Part shown: positions 37,035 through 45,589 of the stretch, piece after piece
Layout: each line of letters starts with the position of its first letter
How positions within the stretch are numbered: the stretch's first letter is position 1
Assembly: GCF_029688925.1 (NCBI RefSeq)
Contig: NZ_JARUKY010000016.1
Location: 1-64,000 of the forward strand
Source: Evansella sp. AB-P1
GTDB lineage: Bacteria > Bacillota > Bacilli > Bacillales > Salisediminibacteriaceae
DNA: 64,000 nucleotides
Direction of reading: 5' to 3'
The notes under the pieces: generated by a model
Database searches by the model: none
Seen by the model: only the letters and a program-made list of their open reading frames with translations
Told to the model about the DNA's origin: nothing
Translations under genes and position numbers: made by a program

Positions 37035-37048
37035 CAAGTAATTACTTG
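37035..37048. promoter_or_regulatory. Perfect palindrome upstream of spoVS
   Basis: CAAGTAATTACTTG is a 14-base perfect palindrome about 55 bases before the spoVS start. It may be an operator; no known regulator is assigned. Confidence 0.3.
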
Positions 37049-37101
37049 ATATGTTTTTAAGATCTATATACCACCAATTCATCCTTAAAGGAGGTACTGA
37101 A

Positions 37102-37362
37102 ATGGAAGTATTAAAAGTTTCAGCAAAATCTAATCCTAATTCTGTCGCCGGAGCTTTGGCTGGAGTCATTCGAGAAAGAGGGGCAGCTGAGATTCAAGCA
37201 ATAGGGGCAGGAGCACTTAATCAATCCGTTAAAGCTATTGCTATTGCTCGAGGATTTGTAGCACCTAGTGGTATTGATCTCATTTGTATCCCTGCATTTA
37301 CGGATATACAAATAGATGGTGAAGAACGTACTGCTATTAAGTTAATTATTGAACCTCGTTAA
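37102..37362 (+). CDS. spoVS: Stage V sporulation protein S
   Basis: SpoVS is an 86-residue nucleic-acid-binding protein (Alba-like fold) needed for spore coat assembly and septation control. The sequence is nearly invariant in the family: VLKVSAKSNPNSVAGALAG, GAAEIQAIGAGALNQSVKAI, ARGFVAPSGIDLICIPAF. The frame opens at 37051, but AAAGGAGGT directly before ATG 37102 and the fixed family length give that start. In B. subtilis it depends on sigma-H; I cannot point to a clear sigma-H promoter here. Confidence 0.97.
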   Translation: MEVLKVSAKSNPNSVAGALAGVIRERGAAEIQAIGAGALNQSVKAIAIARGFVAPSGIDLICIPAFTDIQIDGEERTAIKLIIEPR

Positions 37363-37379
37363 CTTGTAATTTTTTTCTG

Positions 37380-37408
37380 CTGCTTAACATATGTTAGGCA
37401 GTTTTTTT
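37380..37408 (+). terminator. Intrinsic terminator of spoVS
   Basis: CTGCTTAACA (37380-37389) pairs with TGTTAGGCAG (37392-37401) with one G-U pair, followed by a 7-base T run. Confidence 0.85.
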
Positions 37409-37414
37409 ATTGTG

Positions 37415-37500
37415 TAGGTCTACCCTAAAAATAAGTATTGGTTCGGGAGTAAGGAGGCGACTCTTGCAGCAAAAGTAAGAAAAAGGATAAAAAAAAGGAA
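37415..37500. repeat. Intergenic repeat unit R4 (partial)
   Basis: Seven bases after the spoVS T run comes GTAGGTCTACCCTAAAAATA, then GGTTCGGGAGTAAGGAGGCG. This matches the boundary motif and left part of R1. The copy is truncated and grades into A-rich sequence by about 37500. As at the other three sites, it directly follows a terminator. Confidence 0.65.
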
Positions 37501-37683
37501 AAAAATTTAATTCAGTCCAAAAAATAGTAGTTTATAGTAATAATTATTGCATTTTGTGAAATTGATTGAATATTCTTGTTTAAGAAATTGTGAAAGTTAT
37601 GTTACAATATAAAAAGATAACAAGAAATCAATGAGTGAAAACGTTTGCTGAAAGATGTCGTATCTTGACATTAAGCATATCCT

Positions 37684-37712
37684 TTGTTATCGGAACTAAC
37701 GTAACCTATAAT
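37684..37712 (+). promoter_or_regulatory. Candidate sigma-A promoter for korA-korB
   Basis: TTGTTA (37684-37689), a 17-base spacer and a perfect TATAAT (37707-37712), more than 300 bases before korA. Confidence 0.65.
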
Positions 37713-37954
37713 ATAGGTGTCGATGAAAGATGAGGTGTTTCTTGGAACGTTTTGAGAAAAAAGCAAACCAGGATCACGACTACATATCTTTAAGATGAAG
37801 TGTGTGTACAGATTCATAGCAATAAAAAGTTCGGAGGAAACTTTCTAAAACGGTAAAGTAAACATATACTATGTTGCATATTTCTTAAGCTATTTTAGAG
37901 TAAATAAAGATGTTGCCGCAATCAAAGAAAGTAACAAGGCTGAACAACAACAAA

Positions 37955-37972
37955 TGAATGTGTTCACATTCA
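37955..37972. promoter_or_regulatory. 18-base palindrome in the korA leader
   Basis: TGAATGTGTTCACATTCA has two perfect 8-base arms around TT. The TGTG/CACA halves recall Crp/Fnr- or Rex-type operators, but it fits none of their consensus sequences exactly. Confidence 0.45.
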
Positions 37973-38028
37973 CAGGAAAAGGTAGTAATAGTTTACTCAT
38001 TGTCATATTAAGAGGGGTGGAGTAGAAA

Positions 38029-39771
38029 ATGATCAATCAACTTTCATGGAAAGTTGGCGGGCAACAAGGTGAAGGAATTGAAAGTACTGGAGAAATATTC
38101 TCAATGGCTCTAAGTCGTTTAGGATATTACCTATATGGATATCGCCACTTTTCATCAAGAATTAAAGGTGGTCATACGAATAACAAAATTCGTGTGAGTA
38201 CCAAACCTATGAATTCCATTTCAGATGATTTAGATATTCTCGTAGCTTTTGACCAAGAGACGATAGATTTAAACCATCATGAATTACTTTCTGGAGGCGT
38301 CATAATCGGGGACAGTAAATTTTCCCCTAAACTCCCGGAAGGAAGTGCGGCAAAGCTATATGCCGTACCATTTACAGAAATAGCTTCTGAATTAGGGACA
38401 TCACTTATGAAAAACATGGTTGCCGTAGGGGCATCTAGTGCATTATTAGGGGTTAAAGTTGAGTCCTTTCAATCTGTTGTTGAACAAATATTTTCTAAAA
38501 AAGGTGCTTCTGTTGTTGAAAAAAACATGGAGGCCATTTCAAAAGGAATGGAATATTTCCAAAATGAAGCGCAAGGAAATGTAGGGGATTTCCAATTAGA
38601 AAAGGCAGACGGAAAAAATCGGATGTTTATGATTGGAAATGATGCTATTGCCTTAGGGGCACTAGCAGGTGGAGCTAGGTTCATGCCAGCCTATCCAATC
38701 ACACCAGCATCAGAAATAATGGAGTATTTAATTAAAAAATTACCTGAATATGGTGGAACAGTTATTCAAACGGAAGATGAAATTGCTGCATGTACGATGG
38801 CTATCGGTGGTAATTATGCAGGCGTTCGTAGTTTAACTGCTTCAGCTGGACCTGGTCTATCATTAATGATGGAAGCTATTGGTTTAAGTGGTATTACAGA
38901 AACACCACTCGTTATTGTTGATACACAACGTGGTGGTCCAAGTACGGGCTTACCGACAAAGCAAGAGCAGTCAGATATTTTTGCAATGATTTACGGAACT
39001 CATGGCGAAATTCCAAAAGTAGTTCTGGCACCATCGACAGTAGAAGAAGCCTTTTATGATACTGTTGAAGCTTTTAATATTGCAGAAGAATACCAGGTTC
39101 CAGTTATTCTACTAACGGACTTAGCTCTTTCTTTAGGTAAACAATCAGTGGAGCCACTAGATTTTAGTAAAGTAGAAATTAGACGTGGTAAATTAAATAT
39201 ATCTGAGGAATTACCTGAACTAGAAAAAAATGAATACTATAAACGTTATGAAGTTACTAAAGATGGCATTTCTAAGCGAGTTATTCCTGGAATGAAAAAT
39301 GGTCTTCATCATGTAACTGGTGTTGAACATAACGAACAAGGTAAGCCATCAGAAGATCCGAATAATCGCATACTACAAATGGATAAGCGTATGAATAAGT
39401 TAAATGAACTTCATAGCTTATATCCAAATCCTGTATTCAAGGATGAACGACATGCGGATGCAGACCTTTTAATTATTGGTGTAAATTCAACACGTGGAAC
39501 GATTCAGGAAGCTATTCCACGTCTAGAAGAAGACGGATTAAAAGTTAATCATGGGCAAATTAGATTGATTCACCCATTCCCTACGGAAGAATTGAAAAGT
39601 ATGGTGAAAAATGCAAAACGAGTTGTTGTTGTTGAAAACAATGCAACAGGTCAGATTGCTCAGCTAGTAAAAATGAATCTAGCTTATGGAGATGTACAAT
39701 CTATATTGAAATATGATGGGAACCCATTCTTACCATCTGAAATCTACAGCCGATGCAAGGAGTTGTTCTAA
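38029..39771 (+). CDS. korA: 2-oxoacid:ferredoxin oxidoreductase, fused gamma-alpha subunit
   Basis: This enzyme decarboxylates a 2-oxoacid (usually 2-oxoglutarate) to an acyl-CoA using ferredoxin. The 580-aa subunit fuses a gamma domain (1-180; VGGQQGEGIESTGEIF, FSSRIKGGHTNNKIR) to an alpha domain (from about 200; MPAYPITPASEIMEYL, QTEDEIAACTMAIGGNYAG, TASAGPGLSLMMEAIG) and a C-terminal transketolase-like domain. GGGGTGGAG precedes the ATG. korB follows one base after the stop. The order spoVS-kor-tdh differs from B. subtilis. Exact substrate is not readable from sequence. Confidence 0.92.
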   Translation: MINQLSWKVGGQQGEGIESTGEIFSMALSRLGYYLYGYRHFSSRIKGGHTNNKIRVSTKPMNSISDDLDILVAFDQETIDLNHHELLSGGVIIGDSKFSPKLPEGSAAKLYAVPFTEIASELGTSLMKNMVAVGASSALLGVKVESFQSVVEQIFSKKGASVVEKNMEAISKGMEYFQNEAQGNVGDFQLEKADGKNRMFMIGNDAIALGALAGGARFMPAYPITPASEIMEYLIKKLPEYGGTVIQTEDEIAACTMAIGGNYAGVRSLTASAGPGLSLMMEAIGLSGITETPLVIVDTQRGGPSTGLPTKQEQSDIFAMIYGTHGEIPKVVLAPSTVEEAFYDTVEAFNIAEEYQVPVILLTDLALSLGKQSVEPLDFSKVEIRRGKLNISEELPELEKNEYYKRYEVTKDGISKRVIPGMKNGLHHVTGVEHNEQGKPSEDPNNRILQMDKRMNKLNELHSLYPNPVFKDERHADADLLIIGVNSTRGTIQEAIPRLEEDGLKVNHGQIRLIHPFPTEELKSMVKNAKRVVVVENNATGQIAQLVKMNLAYGDVQSILKYDGNPFLPSEIYSRCKELF

Positions 39772-39772
39772 T

Positions 39773-40639
39773 ATGGCTACTTTTAAAGACTTTCGTAATA
39801 ACGTTAAACCAAATTGGTGCCCAGGTTGTGGTGACTTTTCTGTCCAAGCGGCCATTCAACGAGCAGCCGCTAACGTTGGTGTAATTCCAGAGGAATTAGC
39901 CGTTGTTTCAGGAATAGGTTGTTCTGGAAGAATTTCTGGATATATTAATTCGTATGGTTTCCATGGTATTCATGGACGTTCATTACCAATTGCACAAGGT
40001 GTTAAGATGGCTAATCGTGAATTGACTGTCATTGCATCTGGTGGAGATGGGGACGGTTTTGCAATCGGTATGGGACATACGATTCACGCAATTCGAAGAA
40101 ATATTGATGTGACTTATATCGTAATGGATAATCAAATTTATGGATTAACAAAAGGGCAAACTTCTCCAAGAAGTGAAATGGGTTTCAAGACAAAGAGTAC
40201 TCCAGGAGGATCCATTGAATCTGCCTTAGGAGTAATGGAATTAGCTATTTCTTCAGGAGTTGGTTTTTTAGCTCAGAGCTTCTCTAGTGACTTAAAAGAA
40301 TTAACTTCACTAATTGAGCAAGGTATTCAGCATAAAGGTTTTTCATTAATTAATGTATTCAGTCCATGTGTAACATTTAATAAAATTAACACATATGACT
40401 GGTTTAAGGAGAATCTTACTTCTCTATCTGATATTGAAGGATATAATCCAGAAGATCGATTGGGAGCAATGAATACTTTAATGAAGCATAATGGTTTAGT
40501 AACTGGGTTGATCTATCAAAATAAAGAGAAACCTTCTTATGAATCGTTAGTTAGTGGATTTAAAGAAGAAGCGTTAGCAAAACAAGATCTACAAATGGAT
40601 CAAAATGAATTTGATAAACTTGTATCAGAGTTTATGTAA
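39773..40639 (+). CDS. korB: 2-oxoacid:ferredoxin oxidoreductase, beta subunit
   Basis: The beta subunit binds thiamine diphosphate and an iron-sulfur cluster. Cluster-type cysteines appear in NWCPGCGDF and GIGCSGR, and the TPP motif in GGDGDGFAIGMGHTI through MDNQIYGLTKGQ. The product is 288 aa from ATG 39773. The frame extends into korA, but AAGGAG at 39757-39762 and the MATFKDFRNNVKPNWCPG start decide. No separate ferredoxin-like delta subunit is present, as usual for the two-subunit class. Confidence 0.92.
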   Translation: MATFKDFRNNVKPNWCPGCGDFSVQAAIQRAAANVGVIPEELAVVSGIGCSGRISGYINSYGFHGIHGRSLPIAQGVKMANRELTVIASGGDGDGFAIGMGHTIHAIRRNIDVTYIVMDNQIYGLTKGQTSPRSEMGFKTKSTPGGSIESALGVMELAISSGVGFLAQSFSSDLKELTSLIEQGIQHKGFSLINVFSPCVTFNKINTYDWFKENLTSLSDIEGYNPEDRLGAMNTLMKHNGLVTGLIYQNKEKPSYESLVSGFKEEALAKQDLQMDQNEFDKLVSEFM

Positions 40640-40646
40640 ATGATAG

Positions 40647-40674
40647 AAAAAGCACCCCGAGGGGTGCTTTTTTT
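40647..40674 (+). terminator. Intrinsic terminator of korA-korB
   Basis: AAAAAGCACCCC (40647-40658) pairs with GGGGTGCTTTTT (40661-40672) and leads into a T run. Confidence 0.92.
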
Positions 40675-40844
40675 ATTGCCTTTTAATATTAAATAGACAG
40701 GGTATTACAAGGATAGGTGATAAATGAAGATAATAACAATTATAGTTCAAATATTATAGTATGACCGAATATTAATGATACTAGAGTAAGGATAAATAAA
40801 CTCTACTATGGGAAAAAAAGTGTGCAATTATAACGGACAGTACA

Positions 40845-40873
40845 TTGTGGAGAGACACTCTAAGTGATAAAAT
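40845..40873 (+). promoter_or_regulatory. Candidate promoter for tdh-kbl
   Basis: TTGTGG (40845-40850), a 17-base spacer and TAAAAT (40868-40873), about 55 bases before tdh. The -35 is weak. Confidence 0.45.
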
Positions 40874-40929
40874 AAACATGAAAAGAAAAAAGAGATTAAT
40901 TATATAATCACAATAAGGGTGAATAAATA

Positions 40930-41973
40930 ATGAAAAAAAATTATATGAAAGCTATTGTAAAAGATACAAGGGCTCCAGGTGCAAAACTAAAGGAAATGCC
41001 AATTCCCAACATTGGAGATCATGATGTACTAATTCAAGTAAAGGCAACGTCAATATGTGGAACAGATGTGCATATTTATGCTTGGGATGAATGGTCTCAG
41101 AGTAGAGTGAAACCACCATACATTTTTGGACATGAATTTGCAGGAATTGTTGTAGAAAAAGGGAAATATGTCAATAACGTTGAAGTAGGTGATCACGTTT
41201 CTGCAGAAACACATATCGTTTGTGGTCATTGCCCACAATGTTTAACTGGTCAAGCACATATTTGTGCCAACACGCAGATCATTGGTGTAGACCGAGATGG
41301 TTGTTTTGCAGAGTATGTTGCATTACCTGCAGAAAATATGTGGAAAAACAACCCTGATCTTCCTTTTGAAGTAGCAAGCGTTCAAGAGCCTTTTGGAAAT
41401 GGTGTTCATACAGTGTTAGCTGGGGATATAGCAGGGAAGTCAGTGGCTATCATTGGATGCGGTCCTATTGGAATTATGTCCGTTGGCATCGCAAAAGCAG
41501 CCGGAGCATCTCAGGTAATAGCATTTGATTTAAATGAGTACAGGTTAGATTTAGCGAAAAAAATGGGTGCAACAACTATTGTAAATTCTGGGAAGGAAAA
41601 TCCTTTAGAAGTTGTTTCTAAATTAACAGCTGGAAATGGTGTAGACGTCGTATGTGAGATGAGTGGTCATCCAGTTGCAATGAATCAAGGCTTTAAAATG
41701 GTAACAAATGGAGGCAGAGTTTCTATTCTTAGCCTACCTGTAAAACCAGTTGAAATTGATGTGACGAATGATATTGTATTTAAAGGGATTACTGTTCAAG
41801 GAATTACTGGTCGCCGTATGTATGAAACATGGCAGCAAGTATCCGGTTTATTAGGATCGGGTCAGGTTGATGTAAGACCAATGATTACACATCATTTCCC
41901 ATTAGAAGAGTTTGAAAAAGGCTTTGATCTAATGATCCAAGGAAAATGTGGAAAAGTTGTTCTACATCCATAA
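40930..41973 (+). CDS. tdh: L-threonine 3-dehydrogenase
   Basis: Tdh oxidises threonine to 2-amino-3-oxobutyrate with NAD, the first step of threonine breakdown to glycine and acetyl-CoA. The 347-aa zinc-dependent dehydrogenase has the catalytic zinc ligands C43 (ICGTDVHIYAWDEW) and H68-E69 (FGHEF), the structural-zinc cysteines CGHCPQCLTGQAHIC, and the nucleotide motif GCGPIGIMSVGIAKAAGA. AAGGGTG lies before ATG 40930; ATG 40945 is a possible alternative. kbl follows in the same direction. Confidence 0.95.
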   Translation: MKKNYMKAIVKDTRAPGAKLKEMPIPNIGDHDVLIQVKATSICGTDVHIYAWDEWSQSRVKPPYIFGHEFAGIVVEKGKYVNNVEVGDHVSAETHIVCGHCPQCLTGQAHICANTQIIGVDRDGCFAEYVALPAENMWKNNPDLPFEVASVQEPFGNGVHTVLAGDIAGKSVAIIGCGPIGIMSVGIAKAAGASQVIAFDLNEYRLDLAKKMGATTIVNSGKENPLEVVSKLTAGNGVDVVCEMSGHPVAMNQGFKMVTNGGRVSILSLPVKPVEIDVTNDIVFKGITVQGITGRRMYETWQQVSGLLGSGQVDVRPMITHHFPLEEFEKGFDLMIQGKCGKVVLHP

Positions 41974-42059
41974 AACAAACAAGACTCGTTAAGCAAATAA
42001 AGAAAAGGTTGCTTTAAAAAATATTTTTTACTTTATGGACTTTTAAGGGAGGCGGAATA

Positions 42060-43235
42060 ATGAAGGGATTTGAGTATTTAGAAGAAGAACTTCAACAAAT
42101 GAAAGAAGAAGGTTTATTTCGTACACTTGTTCCACTAGAGTCAGATCAAGGTGCAAAGGTAACAATCAATGGAAAAGAAGTAATCCAACTTTCATCTAAT
42201 AACTATTTAGGTTTAACAAATCACCCTAGAATGAAGGAAGCTGCCATTAAAGCAGTGGAAAATTATGGTGCAGGTACAGGTTCTGTTCGAACAATTGCAG
42301 GGACATTTTCCATGCATGAACAATTTGAAAGGAAGCTTGCAAAATTTAAACATACAGAAGCTACCCTTGTTCTACAGTCTGGCTTTACTGCAAATCAAGC
42401 AATCCTTTCATCCATATTAACAAAGGATGATGTTGTCATTTCCGATGAATTAAACCATGCATCTATTATAGATGGAATTCGATTAACAAAAGCAGCTCGA
42501 AAAATATATAAACACGTAAATATGGCGAGTCTTGAGACTGCATTAAAAGAGTCAGCTCATTTCCGTAATCGTCTCGTTGTAACCGACGGTGTTTTTTCAA
42601 TGGATGGAAATATTGCTCCACTACCTGAAATTGTTCAATTATGCGAAAAATATGATGCACTTGTGATGGTGGATGACGCCCATGCTAGTGGAGTACTTGG
42701 AAGAAATGGAAGAGGAACGGTGGATCATTTTGATTTAAATGGAAGAGTTCATATACAAGTAGGTACATTAAGTAAGGCTATTGGAGTATTAGGTGGTTAC
42801 ATTGCTAGTACACAAGCAGTACGAGATTACCTCATTCATAAAGGACGCCCTTTCTTATTTAGTACATCTCATCCGCCGGCAGTAACAGCTGCATGTTCAG
42901 AAGCTATTGATATATTATTAGACGAACCAGAAAGAATAGAACGTCTTTGGGAAAATACGAAGTTTTTAAAAGACGGTTTACGTAAACTTGGGTTTGAAAT
43001 AGGAACGAGTGAAACTCCTATAACTCCAGTTCTTGTTGGAGATGGAGCAAAAGCACACCAGTTATCTGACAAACTTTTATCCTATGGAGTATTTGCTCAA
43101 GGAATTGCTTTTCCAACAGTACCGAAAGACTCTGCGAGAGTTCGAACTATTGTAACAGCAGATCATACAAAAGACCAATTACAAGAAGCACTAAATGCCT
43201 TTGAGAAAGCAGGGAAGGATTTAAATATAATTTAA
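42060..43235 (+). CDS. kbl: Glycine C-acetyltransferase (2-amino-3-ketobutyrate CoA ligase)
   Basis: Kbl cleaves 2-amino-3-oxobutyrate with CoA to glycine and acetyl-CoA, the second step after Tdh. The 391-aa PLP enzyme of the alpha-oxoamine synthase family has LSSNNYLGLTNHP, GAGTGSVRTIAGT, DELNHASIIDG, VDDAHASGVLGRNGRG and the PLP lysine in GTLSKAIG. GGGAGG precedes ATG 42060. A terminator follows. Confidence 0.95.
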   Translation: MKGFEYLEEELQQMKEEGLFRTLVPLESDQGAKVTINGKEVIQLSSNNYLGLTNHPRMKEAAIKAVENYGAGTGSVRTIAGTFSMHEQFERKLAKFKHTEATLVLQSGFTANQAILSSILTKDDVVISDELNHASIIDGIRLTKAARKIYKHVNMASLETALKESAHFRNRLVVTDGVFSMDGNIAPLPEIVQLCEKYDALVMVDDAHASGVLGRNGRGTVDHFDLNGRVHIQVGTLSKAIGVLGGYIASTQAVRDYLIHKGRPFLFSTSHPPAVTAACSEAIDILLDEPERIERLWENTKFLKDGLRKLGFEIGTSETPITPVLVGDGAKAHQLSDKLLSYGVFAQGIAFPTVPKDSARVRTIVTADHTKDQLQEALNAFEKAGKDLNII

Positions 43236-43242
43236 AACATAG

Positions 43243-43296
43243 AAAGCTGTTCGAATTGTTCATTAAATAAAATGAAACATACTAGGACAGCTTTTT
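43243..43296 (+). terminator. Terminator of tdh-kbl
   Basis: AAAGCTGTTC (43243-43252) pairs with GGACAGCTTT (43285-43294) with a G-U pair, over a large loop, followed by TT. Confidence 0.6.
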
Positions 43297-43414
43297 AAAA
43301 ATATTATGAAAATAGATAGAATTGGACAAATCATAAATAGTATTGTTTGTTTTCATACAAGGGTTTATAATGGGTAGTTGTATGTCTACAATACAAAAAT
43401 GGAAGGGGATTAAA

Positions 43415-44965
43415 ATGAACGAAGAGCAGCGTAAACAGCAAAATCAAAGAGATGAGGTAAATTATTCTGCGGACAAAAAATCCGACCAGGGTAAAAAAGA
43501 CTTCTCTCAATATTTTCAGACAACGTATATACCCCCAGATTTAAAGCGAGCAAAAAAACGGGGAAAAGAAGACGTAGAAATTCATTACGATTTTGAAATA
43601 CCTGAAGATATGAGGGGAATTGGTCAAGGAAAGAAATTTCTTATTAGAACATACGGATGTCAAATGAACGAGCACGATTCCGAAAACATGGCTGGAATCT
43701 TATTAAACATGGGCTTTGAATCGACAACAGAAACAGAAGATGCTGACATAGTCCTTTTAAACACATGTGCCATAAGAGAAAATGCAGAAAACAAAGTTTT
43801 TGGTGAGATTGGTAATTTAAAACCGTTAAAGCGGGAGAAGCCAGAACTTATTATTGGTGTATGTGGTTGTATGTCTCAAGAGGAATCTGTCGTTAATAAA
43901 ATTTTACAAAAGCATCAGCATGTAGATCTAATTTTTGGTACTCACAACATTCACCGATTACCAACGTTAATAAAGAATGCTATCTTTAATAAAGAAATGG
44001 TGGTTGAAGTTTGGTCTAAAGAGGGAGATATAATTGAAAATATGCCTCGTGCTCGAAAAGGCCAAATCCAAGGCTGGGTTAACATTATGTATGGCTGTGA
44101 TAAATTCTGTACGTACTGTATTGTTCCTTACACACGTGGAAAGGAACGTAGTCGACGACCAGAGGATATTATTGAAGAAGTGCGTCATCTAGCTCGAAAT
44201 GGGTATAAAGAAATTACTCTTTTAGGTCAAAATGTTAACGCCTATGGAAAAGATTTAGTAGATATGAATTACGGACTTGGAGATTTAATGGATGAAATTC
44301 GAAAGATTGATATTCCACGTGTCCGTTTTACAACAAGTCATCCTAAGGATTTTGATGATCACCTTATAGAAGTATTAGCAAAAGGTGGGAACCTTGTAGA
44401 GCATATACATTTGCCAGTTCAAAGTGGTAACAGCGATATTTTAAAGCTTATGGCAAGAAAATATAGTCGTGAAGAATATGTAACGCTTGCTAAGAAGATT
44501 AAGAATGCAATTCCACATGCATCCTTTACAACGGATATTATTGTAGGGTTTCCAAATGAGACAGAAGAGCAATTTCAGGATACATTGTCACTAATGATAG
44601 AAATGGAATACGATAGCGCCTATACGTATGTATATTCTCCTCGTGAAGGAACACCAGCAGCAAAAATGGAAGATAATATTCCATTAGAAGTGAAAAAGGA
44701 TCGTTTACAGCGATTAAATGCTTTAGTGAATGATATTGCAGCAGAGAAAAATAAAGCTTATCAAGATCGTATAGTGGAAGTATTAGTTGAAGGGGAGAGT
44801 AAAAAGAACCCTGATATTCTGGCAGGGAGAACGAGAACTAACCGTCTTGTAAACTTTAAAGGACCTAAATCATGTATTGGTGAGATTGTTTATGTTAAAA
44901 TAATAGAAGCGAAATCATGGTCTCTAGATGGTCATATAGTCGAAACTGCCGAGGTGAATAATTAA
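43415..44965 (+). CDS. miaB: tRNA-2-methylthio-N6-dimethylallyladenosine synthase MiaB
   Basis: MiaB is the radical-SAM methylthiotransferase that modifies i6A37 in tRNA, downstream of MiaA, encoded 9 kb away. The 516-aa protein has the N-terminal MTTase cluster cysteines ([31 protein letters not shown]), the radical-SAM CxxxCxxC in CDKFCTYC, and a C-terminal TRAM domain. The frame opens at 43343, but GGAAGGGGA just before ATG 43415 supports the start [14 protein letters not shown], consistent with Bacillus MiaB. ymcA overlaps by one base. Confidence 0.96.
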   Translation: MNEEQRKQQNQRDEVNYSADKKSDQGKKDFSQYFQTTYIPPDLKRAKKRGKEDVEIHYDFEIPEDMRGIGQGKKFLIRTYGCQMNEHDSENMAGILLNMGFESTTETEDADIVLLNTCAIRENAENKVFGEIGNLKPLKREKPELIIGVCGCMSQEESVVNKILQKHQHVDLIFGTHNIHRLPTLIKNAIFNKEMVVEVWSKEGDIIENMPRARKGQIQGWVNIMYGCDKFCTYCIVPYTRGKERSRRPEDIIEEVRHLARNGYKEITLLGQNVNAYGKDLVDMNYGLGDLMDEIRKIDIPRVRFTTSHPKDFDDHLIEVLAKGGNLVEHIHLPVQSGNSDILKLMARKYSREEYVTLAKKIKNAIPHASFTTDIIVGFPNETEEQFQDTLSLMIEMEYDSAYTYVYSPREGTPAAKMEDNIPLEVKKDRLQRLNALVNDIAAEKNKAYQDRIVEVLVEGESKKNPDILAGRTRTNRLVNFKGPKSCIGEIVYVKIIEAKSWSLDGHIVETAEVNN

Positions 44966-45384
44966 TGTCAAACATGTATACAAAACAACAAATCGTCGAT
45001 AAAGCGAAAGAATTGGCAAAAATGATTGCAGAAACAGAAGAGGTTGATTTTTTTAAGCGTGCTGAGCTTCAAATTAATACCCATCTACGTGTACAAGAAA
45101 TTATTGGTCAAATGAAGTCTCTTCAAAAGGAAGCTGTAAATTTACAACATTATGAAAAGCATGAAGGCTTAAAAGCTGTTGAAGAAAAAATTGATGCATT
45201 ACAGGATGAACTGGATGAGATTCCATTAGTAAGAGAATTTAAGCAATCCCAAACAGATGTAAACCAATTACTACAGCTTGTAAGCACAACAATTTCAAAC
45301 AATGTTACAAATGAAATTATTAAATCAACTGGCGGAGATGTTTTAAAAGGAACAACTACAAAAAATCCATTACACAAATGCTAG
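44965..45384 (+). CDS. ymcA: YlbF/YmcA family regulator RicA
   Basis: YmcA (RicA) forms a complex with YlbF (RicF) and YaaT (RicT) that affects RNase Y-dependent mRNA processing and sporulation, biofilm and competence in B. subtilis. The 139-aa helical protein has the family core EEVDFFKRAELQINTHLRVQEII and a C-terminal Cys; cysteines of the Ric proteins have been linked to iron-sulfur binding. It starts at ATG 44965, overlapping the miaB stop (TAATG), so the two are coupled. Confidence 0.92.
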   Translation: MSNMYTKQQIVDKAKELAKMIAETEEVDFFKRAELQINTHLRVQEIIGQMKSLQKEAVNLQHYEKHEGLKAVEEKIDALQDELDEIPLVREFKQSQTDVNQLLQLVSTTISNNVTNEIIKSTGGDVLKGTTTKNPLHKC

Positions 45385-45393
45385 TAAACATGG

Positions 45394-45423
45394 AAACCAT
45401 CACATACAATGTGGTGGTTTTTT
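45394..45423 (+). terminator. Intrinsic terminator of miaB-ymcA
   Basis: AAACCATCACAT (45394-45405) pairs with ATGTGGTGGTTT (45409-45420) with one G-U pair, then TTT. Repeat R5 begins immediately behind it. Confidence 0.88.
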
Positions 45424-45425
45424 AG

Positions 45426-45589
45426 TTTGCATGTGCGGTCTACCCTGAAAATACGATAGAAGACTCGATATTGTTCCCGCAAACGATGGAAAAACAAAAA
45501 TGCGGTGAGAATGAAGACGCTAGATAGAAATATTTTCATCTCCCATGGTGCAAATCTCCACTTGCATGGGTGGTCTACCCTTAAAATAG
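45426..45589. repeat. Intergenic repeat unit R5
   Basis: R5 begins with the right half of a palindromic module (TTGCATGTGCGGTC), then TACCCTGAAAATAC (45441-45454). It continues with TTCCCGCAAACGATGG, as in R3, and ends in a full palindromic module and TACCCTTAAAATAG (45576-45589). Confidence 0.75.
45531..45588. repeat. Palindromic module of R5
   Basis: TATTTTCA (45531-45538) mirrors TTAAAATA (45581-45588), and inside it CCCATGGTGCAA pairs with TTGCATGGG. This is the cleanest copy of the module. Confidence 0.75.

Larger units (their letters stand above)
37501..38028. other. Long upstream region of the 2-oxoacid oxidoreductase genes
   Basis: This 530-base stretch has no supported frame. It holds a good promoter (37684-37712), a weak cre-like site (TGAAAACGTTTGCT, 37636-37649), a small hairpin AAAGTT/AACTTT near 37830 with GGAGG in its loop, and an 18-base palindrome (37955-37972). 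The predicted leader of about 310 bases is unusually long. Confidence 0.5.

Noticed and set aside
37636-37649. cre site upstream of korA
   Set aside because: TGAAAACGTTTGCT deviates at conserved positions of the cre consensus, unlike the full match at 61466-61481; kept only as a weak note.
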